From NCBI RefSeq assembly GCF_001431625.1, contig NZ_LLXT01000129.1, positions 1 through 64,000 of the forward strand: 64,000 nt of DNA, written 5' to 3'. How positions within the stretch are numbered: the stretch's first letter is position 1; every line of letters begins with the position of its first letter. The notes under the pieces are model-generated. The model was not told where the DNA came from. It searched no databases and saw nothing but the letters and a program-made list of their open reading frames with translations. Below are positions 46,983-55,590 of this stretch, piece after piece. The stretch is from Stenotrophomonas geniculata ATCC 19374 = JCM 13324 (GTDB lineage Bacteria > Pseudomonadota > Gammaproteobacteria > Xanthomonadales > Xanthomonadaceae). The position numbers and the translations under genes were made by a program.

Positions 46983-47546
46983 ATGGCTTGCATTACCAGC
47001 CGCCAAGGCGGCGCTCAGATAGATGGCGATTGCGACGTCATCATCCAGATAGCGGTCCAGGCGCTGGTCACGTTCACGGAAGTGGTGCTGCTACTGGCCG
47101 GGCGCTGCTTTGTGCTGGGAACCTGGACGGAGTCCAGCAGCCTGCTCTGGGGTTTTTTCCTCGCAGTACTGCTGGGAGCGGGACTGGCCCTCGCTGCGAA
47201 CAAGGATTCCCTCCACAGGGTTCTCCGTCGTGCAGGCTTCACCACGAGGACATCCCACCCGAGCGAGTGGTACTGCGTACTGGGTACGCGTCCTGCCTTC
47301 GTGGTGCTGCAGCTGAAGGATGGCCGTCGACTGACCGGCTACCCCAAGGAGTGGCCGATCAGTCCGGCGGCAGGGCAGTTCTACATGCAGATGCCGGCCT
47401 GGATTGTGGACAGGGATCCATCAGATGCAGGCGCTGATCCGGAAGCAGGGCCTGCAATGGTCGAGCTCCCACAGCTGGATGGCATACTGATTCACGCAAC
47501 CGACGTGCAATGGGTCGAGATTCTCCAGGAGACAGACAATGGCTAA
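46983..47546 (+). CDS. DUF6338-like membrane protein
   Basis: 187 residues from ATG 46983 (an open frame continues up to 46851). Two hydrophobic segments (VIIQIAVQALVTFTEVVLLLAG and SLLWGFFLAVLLGAGLALAA) precede a soluble domain: WYCVLGTRPAFVVLQLKDGR, LTGYPKEWPISPAAGQFYMQ, then acidic residues. The last part resembles DUF6338. N-terminus poorly defined and perhaps truncated. Next to the DUF4304 gene in the same atypical segment. The ATG of a small proline-rich frame overlaps its stop region (ATGGCTAA). Confidence 0.5.
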   Translation: MACITSRQGGAQIDGDCDVIIQIAVQALVTFTEVVLLLAGRCFVLGTWTESSSLLWGFFLAVLLGAGLALAANKDSLHRVLRRAGFTTRTSHPSEWYCVLGTRPAFVVLQLKDGRRLTGYPKEWPISPAAGQFYMQMPAWIVDRDPSDAGADPEAGPAMVELPQLDGILIHATDVQWVEILQETDNG

Positions 47547-47748
47547 GTTGAGGAAGGGTTCCAACCCACCACTGGACCAGCTGGTCGTATCCATGGAGAA
47601 CGCAAACCCCAAGCTCCCCGCGGGCAGGAAGCGCCCGCCGCCGCCGCCCAGCCCGCCCCGGCCGCGGGAACCGGGCCCAACCGGCGCTCACCGCGCGGCT
47701 GACCGGGCGCATTCAGCCGGGCGGTGTAAACTATTGATCTCACTGGCA
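47539..47748 (+). CDS. Proline-rich small frame, open into dusA
   Basis: Starts at ATG 47539 after CAGGAGACAGACA, overlapping the end of the DUF6338 gene, as a second gene of that operon would. It encodes a basic, proline-rich peptide (RKRPPPPPSPPRPREPGP) and has no stop before the dusA start, so it is in frame with dusA. It could be a small gene that lost its own end when the cassette was joined to dusA, or chance. Not recognised. Confidence 0.3.
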
Positions 47749-47775
47749 ATGCCAGTCTCCACGATCAACGCCCCG

Positions 47776-48780
47776 ATGACGTCCGCCACCGCCCGTTACG
47801 CCGATTCCCTGCGCCTGTCCGTTGCCCCGATGATGGACTGGACGGACCGCCATTGCCGCGTGTTCCATCGCGTGCTGGCGCCGGGTGCGCGCCTGTACAC
47901 GGAAATGGTGCACGCCAACGCGGTCATCCACGGCGATCGCGAGCGCCTGCTCGGCTTCGATCGCAGCGAACAGCCGCTGGCGCTGCAGCTGGGTGGCAGT
48001 GACCCGGCCCTGCTGGCGCAGGCCGCACGCATCGCTGCCGAGTGGGGCTATGACGAGGTCAACCTCAACTGCGGTTGCCCGTCCGATCGCGTGCAGGCCG
48101 GGCGTTTTGGTGCCTGCCTGATGCGCGAGCCGGTGCTGGTGGCCGAGTGTGTGGCGGCCATGGTCGACGCGGTTGATATCCCGGTGACGGTGAAGTGCCG
48201 CCTGGGCGTGGATGAGGACAACGACTACGACGTGTTTGCCAGCTTCGTCGACCGCCAGGTTGCCGCCGGTGCGGCGATGGTGGTGGTGCATGCGCGCAAC
48301 GCGTGGCTGAAGGGCCTGTCGCCGAAGGAGAACCGCGAGGTTCCGCCGCTGAAGTACGACTGGGCCTACCGCCTGAAGCAGGAGCGCCCGGCACTGCCGG
48401 TGGTGATCAACGGTGGCCTGGCCAGCATCGAGGCGGTACAGGCGCAGGCCGCGCACGTCGATGGCGTGATGCTGGGCCGCGCGGCCTACCACGACCCCTA
48501 CCTGCTGCATCAGCTGGAGGCGCTGCACACCGGCGCCCCGCTGCAGGCCCGTGGCGAGCTGCTGCGCGCGATGCGCCCCTACGTCGAGGCGCGGCTGGGC
48601 GAAGGCCTGGCGCTGAAGCACATTACCCGCCACCTGCTCGGCCTGTTCCACGGCCAGCCCGGTGGTCGCGCATTCCGCCAGGTGCTGAGCGAGGGCGCGC
48701 ACCGCCCGGGCGCCGGCTGGAGCCTGATCGAACAGGCCCTGGCGGTCACCGAACGCGAAGCTGATCGGGCTGCAGCGTGA
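47776..48780 (+). CDS. dusA: tRNA-dihydrouridine(20/20a) synthase
   Basis: 334 residues; FMN enzyme that reduces uridine in the tRNA D-loop. RLSVAPMMDWTDRHCRVFHR at the N-terminus, VNLNCGCPSDRVQAGRFGACL with the catalytic cysteine, VVHARNAWLKGLSPKENREVP and INGGLASIEAV are DusA-type motifs. Start could also be ATG 47749; no ribosome site decides. Upstream the same frame stays open to 47539. Confidence 0.93.
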   Translation: MTSATARYADSLRLSVAPMMDWTDRHCRVFHRVLAPGARLYTEMVHANAVIHGDRERLLGFDRSEQPLALQLGGSDPALLAQAARIAAEWGYDEVNLNCGCPSDRVQAGRFGACLMREPVLVAECVAAMVDAVDIPVTVKCRLGVDEDNDYDVFASFVDRQVAAGAAMVVVHARNAWLKGLSPKENREVPPLKYDWAYRLKQERPALPVVINGGLASIEAVQAQAAHVDGVMLGRAAYHDPYLLHQLEALHTGAPLQARGELLRAMRPYVEARLGEGLALKHITRHLLGLFHGQPGGRAFRQVLSEGAHRPGAGWSLIEQALAVTEREADRAAA

Positions 48781-48899
48781 CCGCAGTCACATTCCTGACT
48801 TGACAAGGGACGTCGATTCGTCCCGAATGTTCACTTAGCTGAACAACGCGGGCGCAGGGCCGGAAAAGTTCAGACCGGATTCACCGCTGTAAACCAAGA

Positions 48900-48921
48900 A
48901 TTTGCAAAAGATTTGTAAAAC
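48900..48921 (+). promoter_or_regulatory. Candidate PhoP box (11-bp tandem repeat)
   Basis: ATTTGCAAAAG is followed directly by ATTTGTAAAAC. An 11-bp direct repeat, one helical turn apart, is how OmpR/PhoP-type regulators bind as dimers. It lies 36 bp upstream of the -35 of the promoter at 48957. Confidence 0.45.
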
Positions 48922-48956
48922 GCTGGGTTTCGAACCCGGCGCCGGATTTACGACTT

Positions 48957-48985
48957 TTGAACGAATCGCCGTGCTCGGCTAGGAT
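48957..48985 (+). promoter_or_regulatory. Promoter of the PepSY-like gene and phoPQ
   Basis: TTGAAC (48957-48962), 17-bp spacer, TAGGAT (48980-48985). The predicted first transcribed base is at about 48992, with the ATG at 48993, so the mRNA may be leaderless. Confidence 0.5.
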
Positions 48986-48992
48986 CGCATCG

Positions 48993-49367
48993 ATGTCTTC
49001 CGCTCCCTTCCATCGCCGCATTGCCCTGGTCACCTGCGTGGTGCTGTCGGCTGTGCCGCTGTCTTCGGCGCTGGCGCAACAGCCGCCGCGTGGCGAGCAG
49101 GCGCGGGCGGAGATGATGGAGCGGGGCGAGCGTGGCAACCGTGGCGACGAGCGGTCGCTGTCCGATGCCGTGCGCCGCGTGCAGCGCACCACCGGCGGCC
49201 ACATCCTCGGCGCCGAGCGCGTGCCGTTCGATGGTCGTGATATCAACCGGGTGAAGTACATGGACGATCGGGGCCGGGTCCGCTACATGGACGACCCCGC
49301 CCCGTCGCGTTCACAGCCGCGCACGCCGCGGTCGGATATGTCATCACTACGCGGCGATAACCCCTGA
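48993..49367 (+). CDS. Small exported PepSY-like protein upstream of phoPQ
   Basis: 124 residues: signal peptide (RRIALVTCVVLSAVPLSSAL, cut near ALAQ), an arginine/glutamate-rich segment, then LSDAVRRVQRTTGGHILGAE and NRVKYMDDRGRVRYMDD, which resembles the C-terminal half of a PepSY domain. Only 73 bp separate it from phoP. Periplasmic; it might adjust PhoQ activity (inference from position). Confidence 0.75.
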   Translation: MSSAPFHRRIALVTCVVLSAVPLSSALAQQPPRGEQARAEMMERGERGNRGDERSLSDAVRRVQRTTGGHILGAERVPFDGRDINRVKYMDDRGRVRYMDDPAPSRSQPRTPRSDMSSLRGDNP

Positions 49368-49440
49368 ACAGGGATAGTTGTCGCTATCAACCCGTACCCC
49401 ACAGGCCTCCGGGCCACACCCAGGACACTAGGGAGAGTTC

Positions 49441-50124
49441 ATGCGTATCCTTCTGGTCGAAGACGAAGCCCCGCTGCGTGAGACCCTGGCAGCCCGGCTC
49501 AAGCGCGAAGGCTTTGCCGTCGATGCTGCGCAGGACGGCGAGGAAGGCCTCTACATGGGGCGCGAAGTTCCGTTCGATGTCGGCATCATCGACCTTGGCC
49601 TGCCCAAGATGTCGGGCATGGAGCTGATCAAGGCCCTGCGTGACGAAGGCAAGAAGTTCCCGGTGCTGATCCTGACCGCGCGTTCGAGCTGGCAGGACAA
49701 GGTCGAGGGCCTGAAGCAGGGCGCCGACGACTACCTGGTCAAGCCGTTCCACGTCGAAGAGCTGCTGGCCCGCGTCAACGCGCTGCTGCGCCGCGCCGCT
49801 GGCTGGAGCAAGCCGACGCTGGAATGCGGCCCGGTTGCCCTGGACCTGGCTGCGCAGACCGTCAGCGTGGCCGGCAGCAATGTCGACCTCACCAGCTACG
49901 AGTACAAGGTGCTGGAGTACCTGATGATGCACGCCGGTGAACTGGTCTCCAAGGCCGACCTCACCGAGCACATCTACCAGCAGGACTTCGACCGCGACTC
50001 GAACGTGCTGGAGGTCTTCATCGGCCGCCTGCGCAAGAAGCTGGACCCGGATGGCGAACTGAAGCCGATCGAGACCGTGCGCGGCCGCGGCTACCGTTTC
50101 GCGATTCCGCGCAACGAGGGCTGA
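49441..50124 (+). CDS. phoP: Response regulator PhoP
   Basis: 227 residues. Receiver domain with phospho-acceptor D51 (VGIIDLGLPKMSGMEL), acidic pair in LVEDEAP, Thr/Ser in LTARSSW and lysine in YLVKPF; then an OmpR-type winged helix ending RGRGYRFAIP. Partner of PhoQ, whose gene begins 25 bp later. In Stenotrophomonas and Xanthomonas PhoPQ responds to low divalent cations and controls envelope change, polymyxin tolerance and virulence. Confidence 0.93.
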   Translation: MRILLVEDEAPLRETLAARLKREGFAVDAAQDGEEGLYMGREVPFDVGIIDLGLPKMSGMELIKALRDEGKKFPVLILTARSSWQDKVEGLKQGADDYLVKPFHVEELLARVNALLRRAAGWSKPTLECGPVALDLAAQTVSVAGSNVDLTSYEYKVLEYLMMHAGELVSKADLTEHIYQQDFDRDSNVLEVFIGRLRKKLDPDGELKPIETVRGRGYRFAIPRNEG

Positions 50125-50149
50125 GCCGGCTCACCCTGGCGATAGCACG

Positions 50150-51574
50150 ATGTCCGGCCGTCTGTGGTTCTTCCGACGCTGGCGGCCGCGCTCCCTGCAG
50201 GCGCGCCAGATGTTCGCCGCGTCCGTGGGCCTGGTCGCGTTCCTGGCGCTGGCCGGTTACGCGCTCGACGCCGCCTTCGCCGATACGGCGAAGGCGAACC
50301 TGCGTGAGCGCCTGAAGAACTACGCCACCGCCTACGCGGCCGGCATCGACTTCACCCGCGACCGCTCGCTGTACATCCGCGAGCAGCCGCCGGATTCGCG
50401 CTTCGACGTGCCGGGCAGTGGCCTGTACCTGCAGGTGGTGATGCCGCACGGCAAGGGCAATTCGATGTCCGCCGAAGGTCCGATGCTGCCCACCGCGGGC
50501 GGTGGCCTGCTGGCGCCGCGCCAGGAAGTGTTCGAAGGCCCACTGCCGATGATCCAGATCGACGGCAGCCAGGGCTCGGTGTACCGCTATGGCCTGGGTC
50601 TGGTGTGGGACGCCGACGCCGACCCTGCCACCGAGTTTCCGTACACCATCTACGTGATGGAAGACTCGCGCGCGCTGGGTGCGCAGCTGCGCGTGTTCCG
50701 CAGCCGGGTCTGGTTCTACCTGGGCGGCATCGGCCTGATCCTGCTGCTGCTGCAGACCGTCATCCTGCAGTGGAGCCTGCGCCCACTGCGCCGCGTGATC
50801 ACCGAGCTGACCAAGGTGCAGCGCGGCGAGACCGAGCGCATGAGCGAGCGCCACCCGCGTGAGCTGGAACCGCTGACCGACAGCATCAACGCCTTCATTG
50901 AAAGCGAGCGCGAGAACCTGGAGCGCCAGCGCAACACCCTGGCCGACCTGGCGCACAGCCTGAAGACGCCCATCGCCGTGCTGCGCACGCAGATGGACAG
51001 CGGCGCCGGGGACGGCGCCCTGCGCGAGGAGCTGGACGTGCAGCTGCAGCGCATGAACAACCTGGTCTCGTACCAGCTGGCACGTGCTGCGTCGTCGGGC
51101 CACAAGCTGTTCTCCGCACCGCTGCCGATTGAATCCAACGCCGAGGAAATCGTGCGTGGCCTGGAGAAGGTCTACGCCTCCAAGGGTGTGCTGTGCGAAT
51201 TCGACATCGACCCGGCCGCGCGCTTCCATGGCGAACCGGGCGACCTGCAGGAACTGCTCGGCAACCTGCTGGAAAACGCCTTCAAGTGGGCCAACCGCCG
51301 CGTGCTGCTGACCGCGCAGCCGCTGCCGGCACCGAACGCGCGCCGTGCCGGCCTGCTGCTGGCGGTGGACGACGATGGCCCTGGCATTGCCCCGGACGAC
51401 ATCGGCAAGGTGCTGCAGCGTGGCGTGCGTGGCGACGAGCGCGTGCAGGGCCACGGCATCGGCCTGTCGATCGTGCAGGACCTGATCAAGGATTACCGCG
51501 GTGAACTGGCTGTGGGCCGCTCCGAGGAACTGGGCGGCGCCCGTTTCGAAGTGCGCCTGCCGCCGGGGCCGTAG
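50150..51574 (+). CDS. phoQ: Sensor histidine kinase PhoQ
   Basis: 474 residues. Membrane segments at about 22-40 and 188-208 enclose a periplasmic sensor domain; HAMP follows. H269 in LADLAHSLKTPIAVLRTQ is the phosphorylated histidine; the ATPase has LGNLLENAFKWANRR (N box), DDDGPGI and GHGIGLSIV. The sensor domain keeps acidic residues (SSxx-DADADPATEF region) that could bind cations. Overlap with phoP context makes the name secure. Confidence 0.93.
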   Translation: MSGRLWFFRRWRPRSLQARQMFAASVGLVAFLALAGYALDAAFADTAKANLRERLKNYATAYAAGIDFTRDRSLYIREQPPDSRFDVPGSGLYLQVVMPHGKGNSMSAEGPMLPTAGGGLLAPRQEVFEGPLPMIQIDGSQGSVYRYGLGLVWDADADPATEFPYTIYVMEDSRALGAQLRVFRSRVWFYLGGIGLILLLLQTVILQWSLRPLRRVITELTKVQRGETERMSERHPRELEPLTDSINAFIESERENLERQRNTLADLAHSLKTPIAVLRTQMDSGAGDGALREELDVQLQRMNNLVSYQLARAASSGHKLFSAPLPIESNAEEIVRGLEKVYASKGVLCEFDIDPAARFHGEPGDLQELLGNLLENAFKWANRRVLLTAQPLPAPNARRAGLLLAVDDDGPGIAPDDIGKVLQRGVRGDERVQGHGIGLSIVQDLIKDYRGELAVGRSEELGGARFEVRLPPGP

Positions 51575-51580
51575 CCTTGT

Positions 51581-51640
51581 GGAGAGTCGAGCCATGCTCG
51601 ACTGCTCCGCAAAATGCAGCCGAGCATGGCTCGGCTCTAC
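51581..51640. repeat. SMAG/REP pair
   Basis: GGAGAGTCGAGCCATGCTC with inverse GAGCATGGCTCGGCTCTAC; one end reads GGAG rather than GTAG. Between convergent phoQ and mtfA. Confidence 0.65.
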
Positions 51641-51658
51641 ATAAGCTGCGGTAGTGAA

Positions 51659-52405
51659 TCAGCCGACCATCGTCGGCGGCTCGCCATAGAACCGCCGCAG
51701 CTGCGCGGCCACCTCCGGCAATGCCTGCTGCAGCAGATCCGGCGCCGAGAAGTGATACTCGCTCGCTACCGCGAAGAACTCTTCCGGCGCTTCGGCCGCG
51801 TACGGATCGATCAGCGTTTCCACGCCCGCGTCCACCTGCGCACAGAAGGCATCGTAAGCCTGCTGGAACGTAGCCGCCCACTCGCGCTGCCATTGCCGCG
51901 GCAGCGGCGGCGTGCCGTCCATCGCGCCATCCAGCGCATCCAGCTTGTGCACCATCTCGTGCACCGCCACGCAGTAGCCCTCGTGCGGCGCCGACAGGTC
52001 GGCCTGCACATCGGCCCAGGACAGGATCAACGGACCGCTGTCCCACGATTCGCCGATCAGTTCGTCATCCCACTCGTGCAGTACGCCGGCCGCATCCAGG
52101 TGGCTGCGGTGCACGCGGAACGCGTCGGGGTAGACGATCAGCTGCGACCAGCCTTCCAGTCCCACCTCGCCGAACTCCAGCAGCGGCAGGCAGCACAGCG
52201 CCGCCAGCAGCACGCCATCGCCGGCCTGCAGCTGCAGATCGCCGATCGGGGTGATGGTCTTCTCGTGCAGGAAGCGCGTGGCCAGCAGGCGCAGTCGCCC
52301 ACGACGCCCGTCATCCAGGCCGTGCAGCCACGCCGCGCGTTGGCAGGCGTCTTCCCAAAGTGCATCGTCAATCGGCCGCGGTGCAGGCCGCAGCCACTGC
52401 AGCAA
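51659..52405 (-). CDS. mtfA: Zinc-dependent peptidase MtfA
   Basis: 248 residues if the TTG at 52405 is used. The zincin motif HEMVH (in AVHEMVHKLDALDG) and a later glutamate region (AAEAPEEFFAVASEYHFS) are present; FLHEKTITPIGDLQL and LPLLEFGEVGLEGWSQLIVYP are family blocks. In E. coli MtfA binds and inactivates Mlc and has aminopeptidase activity. No ATG exists in frame near the expected N-terminus, so a TTG or CTG start, coupled to the stop of the small gene at 52414, is inferred. Confidence 0.85.
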   Translation of the reverse strand: MLQWLRPAPRPIDDALWEDACQRAAWLHGLDDGRRGRLRLLATRFLHEKTITPIGDLQLQAGDGVLLAALCCLPLLEFGEVGLEGWSQLIVYPDAFRVHRSHLDAAGVLHEWDDELIGESWDSGPLILSWADVQADLSAPHEGYCVAVHEMVHKLDALDGAMDGTPPLPRQWQREWAATFQQAYDAFCAQVDAGVETLIDPYAAEAPEEFFAVASEYHFSAPDLLQQALPEVAAQLRRFYGEPPTMVG

Positions 52406-52413
52406 CGACTTGA

Positions 52414-52701
52414 TCAGCGGAACATTCCCGGCAGGTAGCTGTGCCACTTCGGCGCGCGGATGCGCGGCAGCATGTCGTCGTCGCTGCCACCGCCGCCGGT
52501 GGTGGTGCTGGCAGCCGGGCGTACCGGTGCCGCCTTGGTGCTGGCAGCCGATGCGCTGGCGGTGGGCGCGCGCTGCGAGGCGGCATCGCCATTGGAGGAC
52601 ACGCATGCCCCACGGCTGTCGTCCAGCGCTGCTGTCGCAGACGCCGCGAAGGGCATCGTCAGCAGGATCAGGCAATGGGCATAACGGCGCATTGACGACA
52701 T
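52414..52701 (-). CDS. Small exported protein coupled to mtfA
   Basis: 95 residues: signal peptide (YAHCLILLTMPFAASATAAL), a low-complexity Ala/Ser/Thr linker, and a C-terminal tail MLPRIRAPKWHSYLPGMFR that looks constrained rather than random. Stop TGA lies 9 bp before the proposed mtfA start, so the two are likely translated together. Function unknown. Confidence 0.6.
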   Translation of the reverse strand: MSSMRRYAHCLILLTMPFAASATAALDDSRGACVSSNGDAASQRAPTASASAASTKAAPVRPAASTTTGGGGSDDDMLPRIRAPKWHSYLPGMFR

Positions 52702-52823
52702 CCACGTTAAGGGAAGGTGAGTTCCCGATTCTAGCCCGAACCCGGCACCCGGTTGGAAGCCCCTGCGGCCCACCGGTGGCGGGCGTCGCTGGCGGCTTTC
52801 CCGCATAATTCCTTTCTGACTTC

Positions 52824-53804
52824 GTGGAAGCTGCCGTGGACGATCGCCAATTGCTGGCCAAACTCGCTGCCGGTCGCCTGTCCGGCGACGCCCTGGCCCG
52901 TGAGCTGGGCCAGACCCGGGCGGCCATTTGGAAGCGTATTCAAGGACTTAGGGCCGCCGGTGTGGACATCGAGGGCCGCGCTGGCGAGGGCTATGGCCTG
53001 ACCCGCCCGGTCGACCTGCTGGACCCGGCCGCGATCCGCGCCGGCCTGCCCGCCGACGTCCAGGCCCTGCTGCACGACCTGCAGGTGGCCTGGACAGTGG
53101 ACTCCACCAACGCAGAATTGCTGCGTTGCAGCGCGCCCCTGCGCGGGGTGAGCGTCCTGCTGGCCGAACGCCAGACCGGCGGCCGCGGCCGTCGCGGCCG
53201 TACGTGGGCGTCGCCGCTGGCCGCGCATATCTACCTGTCGGTGCTGCGCCTGTTCTCCGGCGGCCTCGGCCGCTTGGCCGGGCTGAGCCTGGTGGCCGGC
53301 ATCGCCGTGGCCGAAGCGCTGCACGACCTGGGCTACACCCAGGCGCAGCTGAAGTGGCCGAATGACCTGATCGTTGATGGCAAGCGCAAGCTGGTCGGCC
53401 TGCTCGCAGAAGGCGGTGGCGAATACGCCGGCCCGGCGCGCGCGGTGATGGGCATCGGCATCAACACGCACATGCCGCCGTCGTTCGCCGAGCAGATCAC
53501 CCAGCCGTGGGTGGATCTGGACACGCTGGCTGGCAAGCCGGTGGACCGCAACGTGGTCGTTGCGGCCGTGTTGACGCGCCTGCTGCCGGCGCTGGAAGAG
53601 TTCGATCGCGAAGGTCTCGCTCCGTTCCTGCCGCGCTACGCCGCGTTCGACATGCTGGCCGGCCGCGAAGTACGGGTGGAACTGGAAGGGCAGTGGCAGC
53701 ATGGCACCGCGCTCGGCCTGGCCGATGACGGCGCCTTGCGCGTGCGCATCGATGGCCGCGAGTGCCTGCTGCACGCCGGCGAAGTCAGCGTGAGGGCGGC
53801 ATGA
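52824..53804 (+). CDS. birA: Biotin-acetyl-CoA-carboxylase ligase (bifunctional BirA)
   Basis: 326 residues from GTG 52824 (322 from GTG 52836). N-terminal HTH (RLSGDALARELGQTRAAIWK), then the ligase with GGRGRRGRTWASP (biotinyl-5'-AMP loop), LKWPNDLIVDGKRKLVGLL and a C-terminal SH3-like cap. It biotinylates AccB and LiuD and, having the HTH, probably represses biotin genes. The final TGA overlaps the coaX ATG. Confidence 0.94.
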   Translation: MEAAVDDRQLLAKLAAGRLSGDALARELGQTRAAIWKRIQGLRAAGVDIEGRAGEGYGLTRPVDLLDPAAIRAGLPADVQALLHDLQVAWTVDSTNAELLRCSAPLRGVSVLLAERQTGGRGRRGRTWASPLAAHIYLSVLRLFSGGLGRLAGLSLVAGIAVAEALHDLGYTQAQLKWPNDLIVDGKRKLVGLLAEGGGEYAGPARAVMGIGINTHMPPSFAEQITQPWVDLDTLAGKPVDRNVVVAAVLTRLLPALEEFDREGLAPFLPRYAAFDMLAGREVRVELEGQWQHGTALGLADDGALRVRIDGRECLLHAGEVSVRAA

Positions 53805-54532
53805 GCGATTGGTTGTTCGACCTCGGCAACTCGCGGTTCAAATTCGCGCCGTTGCAGGGTGACCGTGCCGGTGACGTGCAGGCCTGGGCGCATGGCGCCG
53901 AAGGCATGGCCGGGCAGCCGCCGCACAGTCTGCCCAGCGGCACCACCGCGTTCGTGGCCAGCGTGGCCGCACCGTCGCTGACCAGCGCCATGCTGGACCA
54001 GCTGCAGCGTCGCTTCGAGCACGTGCACGTGGTGCGCACCAGCGCCGAATGCGCCGGTGTGCGCATTGCCTATGCCAAGCCGGAGAAGTTCGGCGTCGAC
54101 CGCTTCCTGGCCCTGCTGGCCGCGGCCAAGGCGCAGCGCCCGGTGCTGGTGGTCGGTGTGGGCACCGCACTGACGATTGATCTGCTCGACGCCAATGGCC
54201 AGCACCACGGTGGCCGCATTTCCGCATCGCCCACCACCATGCGCGAAGCACTGCACGCCCGTGCCGTACAGCTGCCGGCTACCGGTGGTGACTACAGCGA
54301 GTTCGCCAACGATACCGCCGATGCGCTGGCTTCCGGTTGCGATGGTGCGGCGGTGGCACTGATCGAACGCAGCGCACAGCAGGCGCAGACGCTGCTGGGT
54401 GTTGCGCCCTCGCTGCTGGTGCATGGTGGCGGCGCACCGGCGCTGATGCCATTGCTGCCCGGCGCCGATTACCACCCCTCGCTGGTGCTGGATGGCCTCG
54501 CCCGCTGGGCGGTGCACCAGCCCGCAGGCTAG
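53801..54532 (+). CDS. coaX: Type III pantothenate kinase
   Basis: 243 residues; first step of coenzyme A synthesis. LFDLGNSRFKFAP is the phosphate loop, KFGVDRFLALLAA and VVGVGTALTIDLLD are the active-site and ribokinase-like motifs, GGRISASP matches the GG.I.PG segment in altered form. Type III enzymes need a monovalent cation and are not inhibited by CoA. Overlaps birA by ATGA. Confidence 0.94.
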   Translation: MSDWLFDLGNSRFKFAPLQGDRAGDVQAWAHGAEGMAGQPPHSLPSGTTAFVASVAAPSLTSAMLDQLQRRFEHVHVVRTSAECAGVRIAYAKPEKFGVDRFLALLAAAKAQRPVLVVGVGTALTIDLLDANGQHHGGRISASPTTMREALHARAVQLPATGGDYSEFANDTADALASGCDGAAVALIERSAQQAQTLLGVAPSLLVHGGGAPALMPLLPGADYHPSLVLDGLARWAVHQPAG

Positions 54533-54541
54533 TATCCGCGC

Positions 54542-55390
54542 ATGCTGACCCGTGCCCTGATCGTCGTACTGGCCATCCTCAATCTTGGCGTCGCTTGCTG
54601 GTGGCTGCTGCGCGATGCGCCGCAACCGCCTGCGCCGCCGCCGCAACCGGCCGGCGTCGCCGAGCTGCGCTGGGTGCCCGGTGGCGTTGATGCGGCTGAG
54701 GCCGCCGATGCCACTGCTGCCGCACCTGTTGCGCCGCTGATGGATCGCGAACCGGCCGAGAAGACGGCTGTGGCTGCCACGCCGGCGCCCGCCGCCCCGG
54801 CCAGGCCGGAGATTGCCAAGCCGCAGGTGGCTGAGGCTACGCCGGTTGCTGCCGCTGCCAAGCCCGTAACACCGCCCGCACCCGTACCGGCACCGGAAAA
54901 ACCCGCAACCCGGCCCGTGGCTGCCGAACCGGCGCGCTGCGTGGCGTTGGGCCCGTTCGCCGACCGCGCGGCCGCGACCAGTGCACAGGGCAAGGCCGGC
55001 AGCGTCATCAGTCAGGTACGCCTGCGCGAACAGCCCGCTGCCAGTGGCAGCGCCCGTTTCCGGGTGATGCTGCCGGCCGCCGCCAACCGCGAAGAAGCCC
55101 AGGCCACGGTGAAGCGCATCGTCGCCGCCGGCCTGAGCGACTACTACATCATCAGCCAGGGCGAGGACATCAACGCCGTGGCGCTGGGCCAGTACCGCAA
55201 CCGCGAAGGCGCCGAGCGACGCATGGCCGCCGTGCAGGCCGCCGGCTTCCAGCCGCGCCTGGTGGCCAGCGGCGACGCCGGCCAATGGTGGCTGGAAGGG
55301 CAGCTGGCCGCGGGTACGCAGCCGGCCCAGGCCCAGCAGCGCAGCGGCGCGGCACAGAGCCGGTCGCTGGAATGCGCAAGGTTGCGCTAG
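54542..55390 (+). CDS. SPOR-domain membrane protein
   Basis: 282 residues: one N-terminal membrane anchor (ALIVVLAILNLGVACWWLL), a long Ala/Pro linker, and a C-terminal SPOR-like domain (about 135-265; CVALGPFADRAAATSAQ, YYIISQGEDINAVALGQYRN, AAGFQPRLVA). SPOR domains bind denuded peptidoglycan at septa. It follows coaX by 9 bp; the -10 (TAGAAT, 55388-55393) of the tRNA gene overlaps its stop. Confidence 0.85.
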   Translation: MLTRALIVVLAILNLGVACWWLLRDAPQPPAPPPQPAGVAELRWVPGGVDAAEAADATAAAPVAPLMDREPAEKTAVAATPAPAAPARPEIAKPQVAEATPVAAAAKPVTPPAPVPAPEKPATRPVAAEPARCVALGPFADRAAATSAQGKAGSVISQVRLREQPAASGSARFRVMLPAAANREEAQATVKRIVAAGLSDYYIISQGEDINAVALGQYRNREGAERRMAAVQAAGFQPRLVASGDAGQWWLEGQLAAGTQPAQAQQRSGAAQSRSLECARLR

Positions 55391-55430
55391 AATCCCCGGA
55401 CCGCGGCACTGCCGCGGGTGCACCACCCAT

Positions 55431-55506
55431 GCCGCTTTAGCTCAGTTGGTAGAGCAACTGTCTTGTAAACAGTAGGTCATCCGTTCGATTCGGATAAGCG
55501 GCACCA
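55431..55506 (+). tRNA. tRNA-Thr(TGT)
   Basis: 76 nt with encoded CCA. Acceptor GCCGCTT pairs with AAGCGGC; D-arm AGCTCAGTTGGTAGAGC; anticodon stem ACTGT/ACAGT with loop CTTGTAA, i.e. anticodon TGT; T-arm ATCCG TTCGATT CGGAT. It ends ACCA. Atypical genes follow immediately, so it may be an integration site. Confidence 0.97.
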
Positions 55507-55590
55507 TCCCCATGAGTCAGCGCCTCATTGCGCTGCTCCAGGTACTCGCTCAGTGGTTCGAAGGGCGGCAGAGCTGTTTTCTCGACAGCC

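Noticed and set aside
48800-48828. TTGACA hexamer downstream of dusA as a promoter
   Set aside because: There is no acceptable -10 at the right distance; the TTGAAC/TAGGAT pair at 48957-48985 is much better placed.
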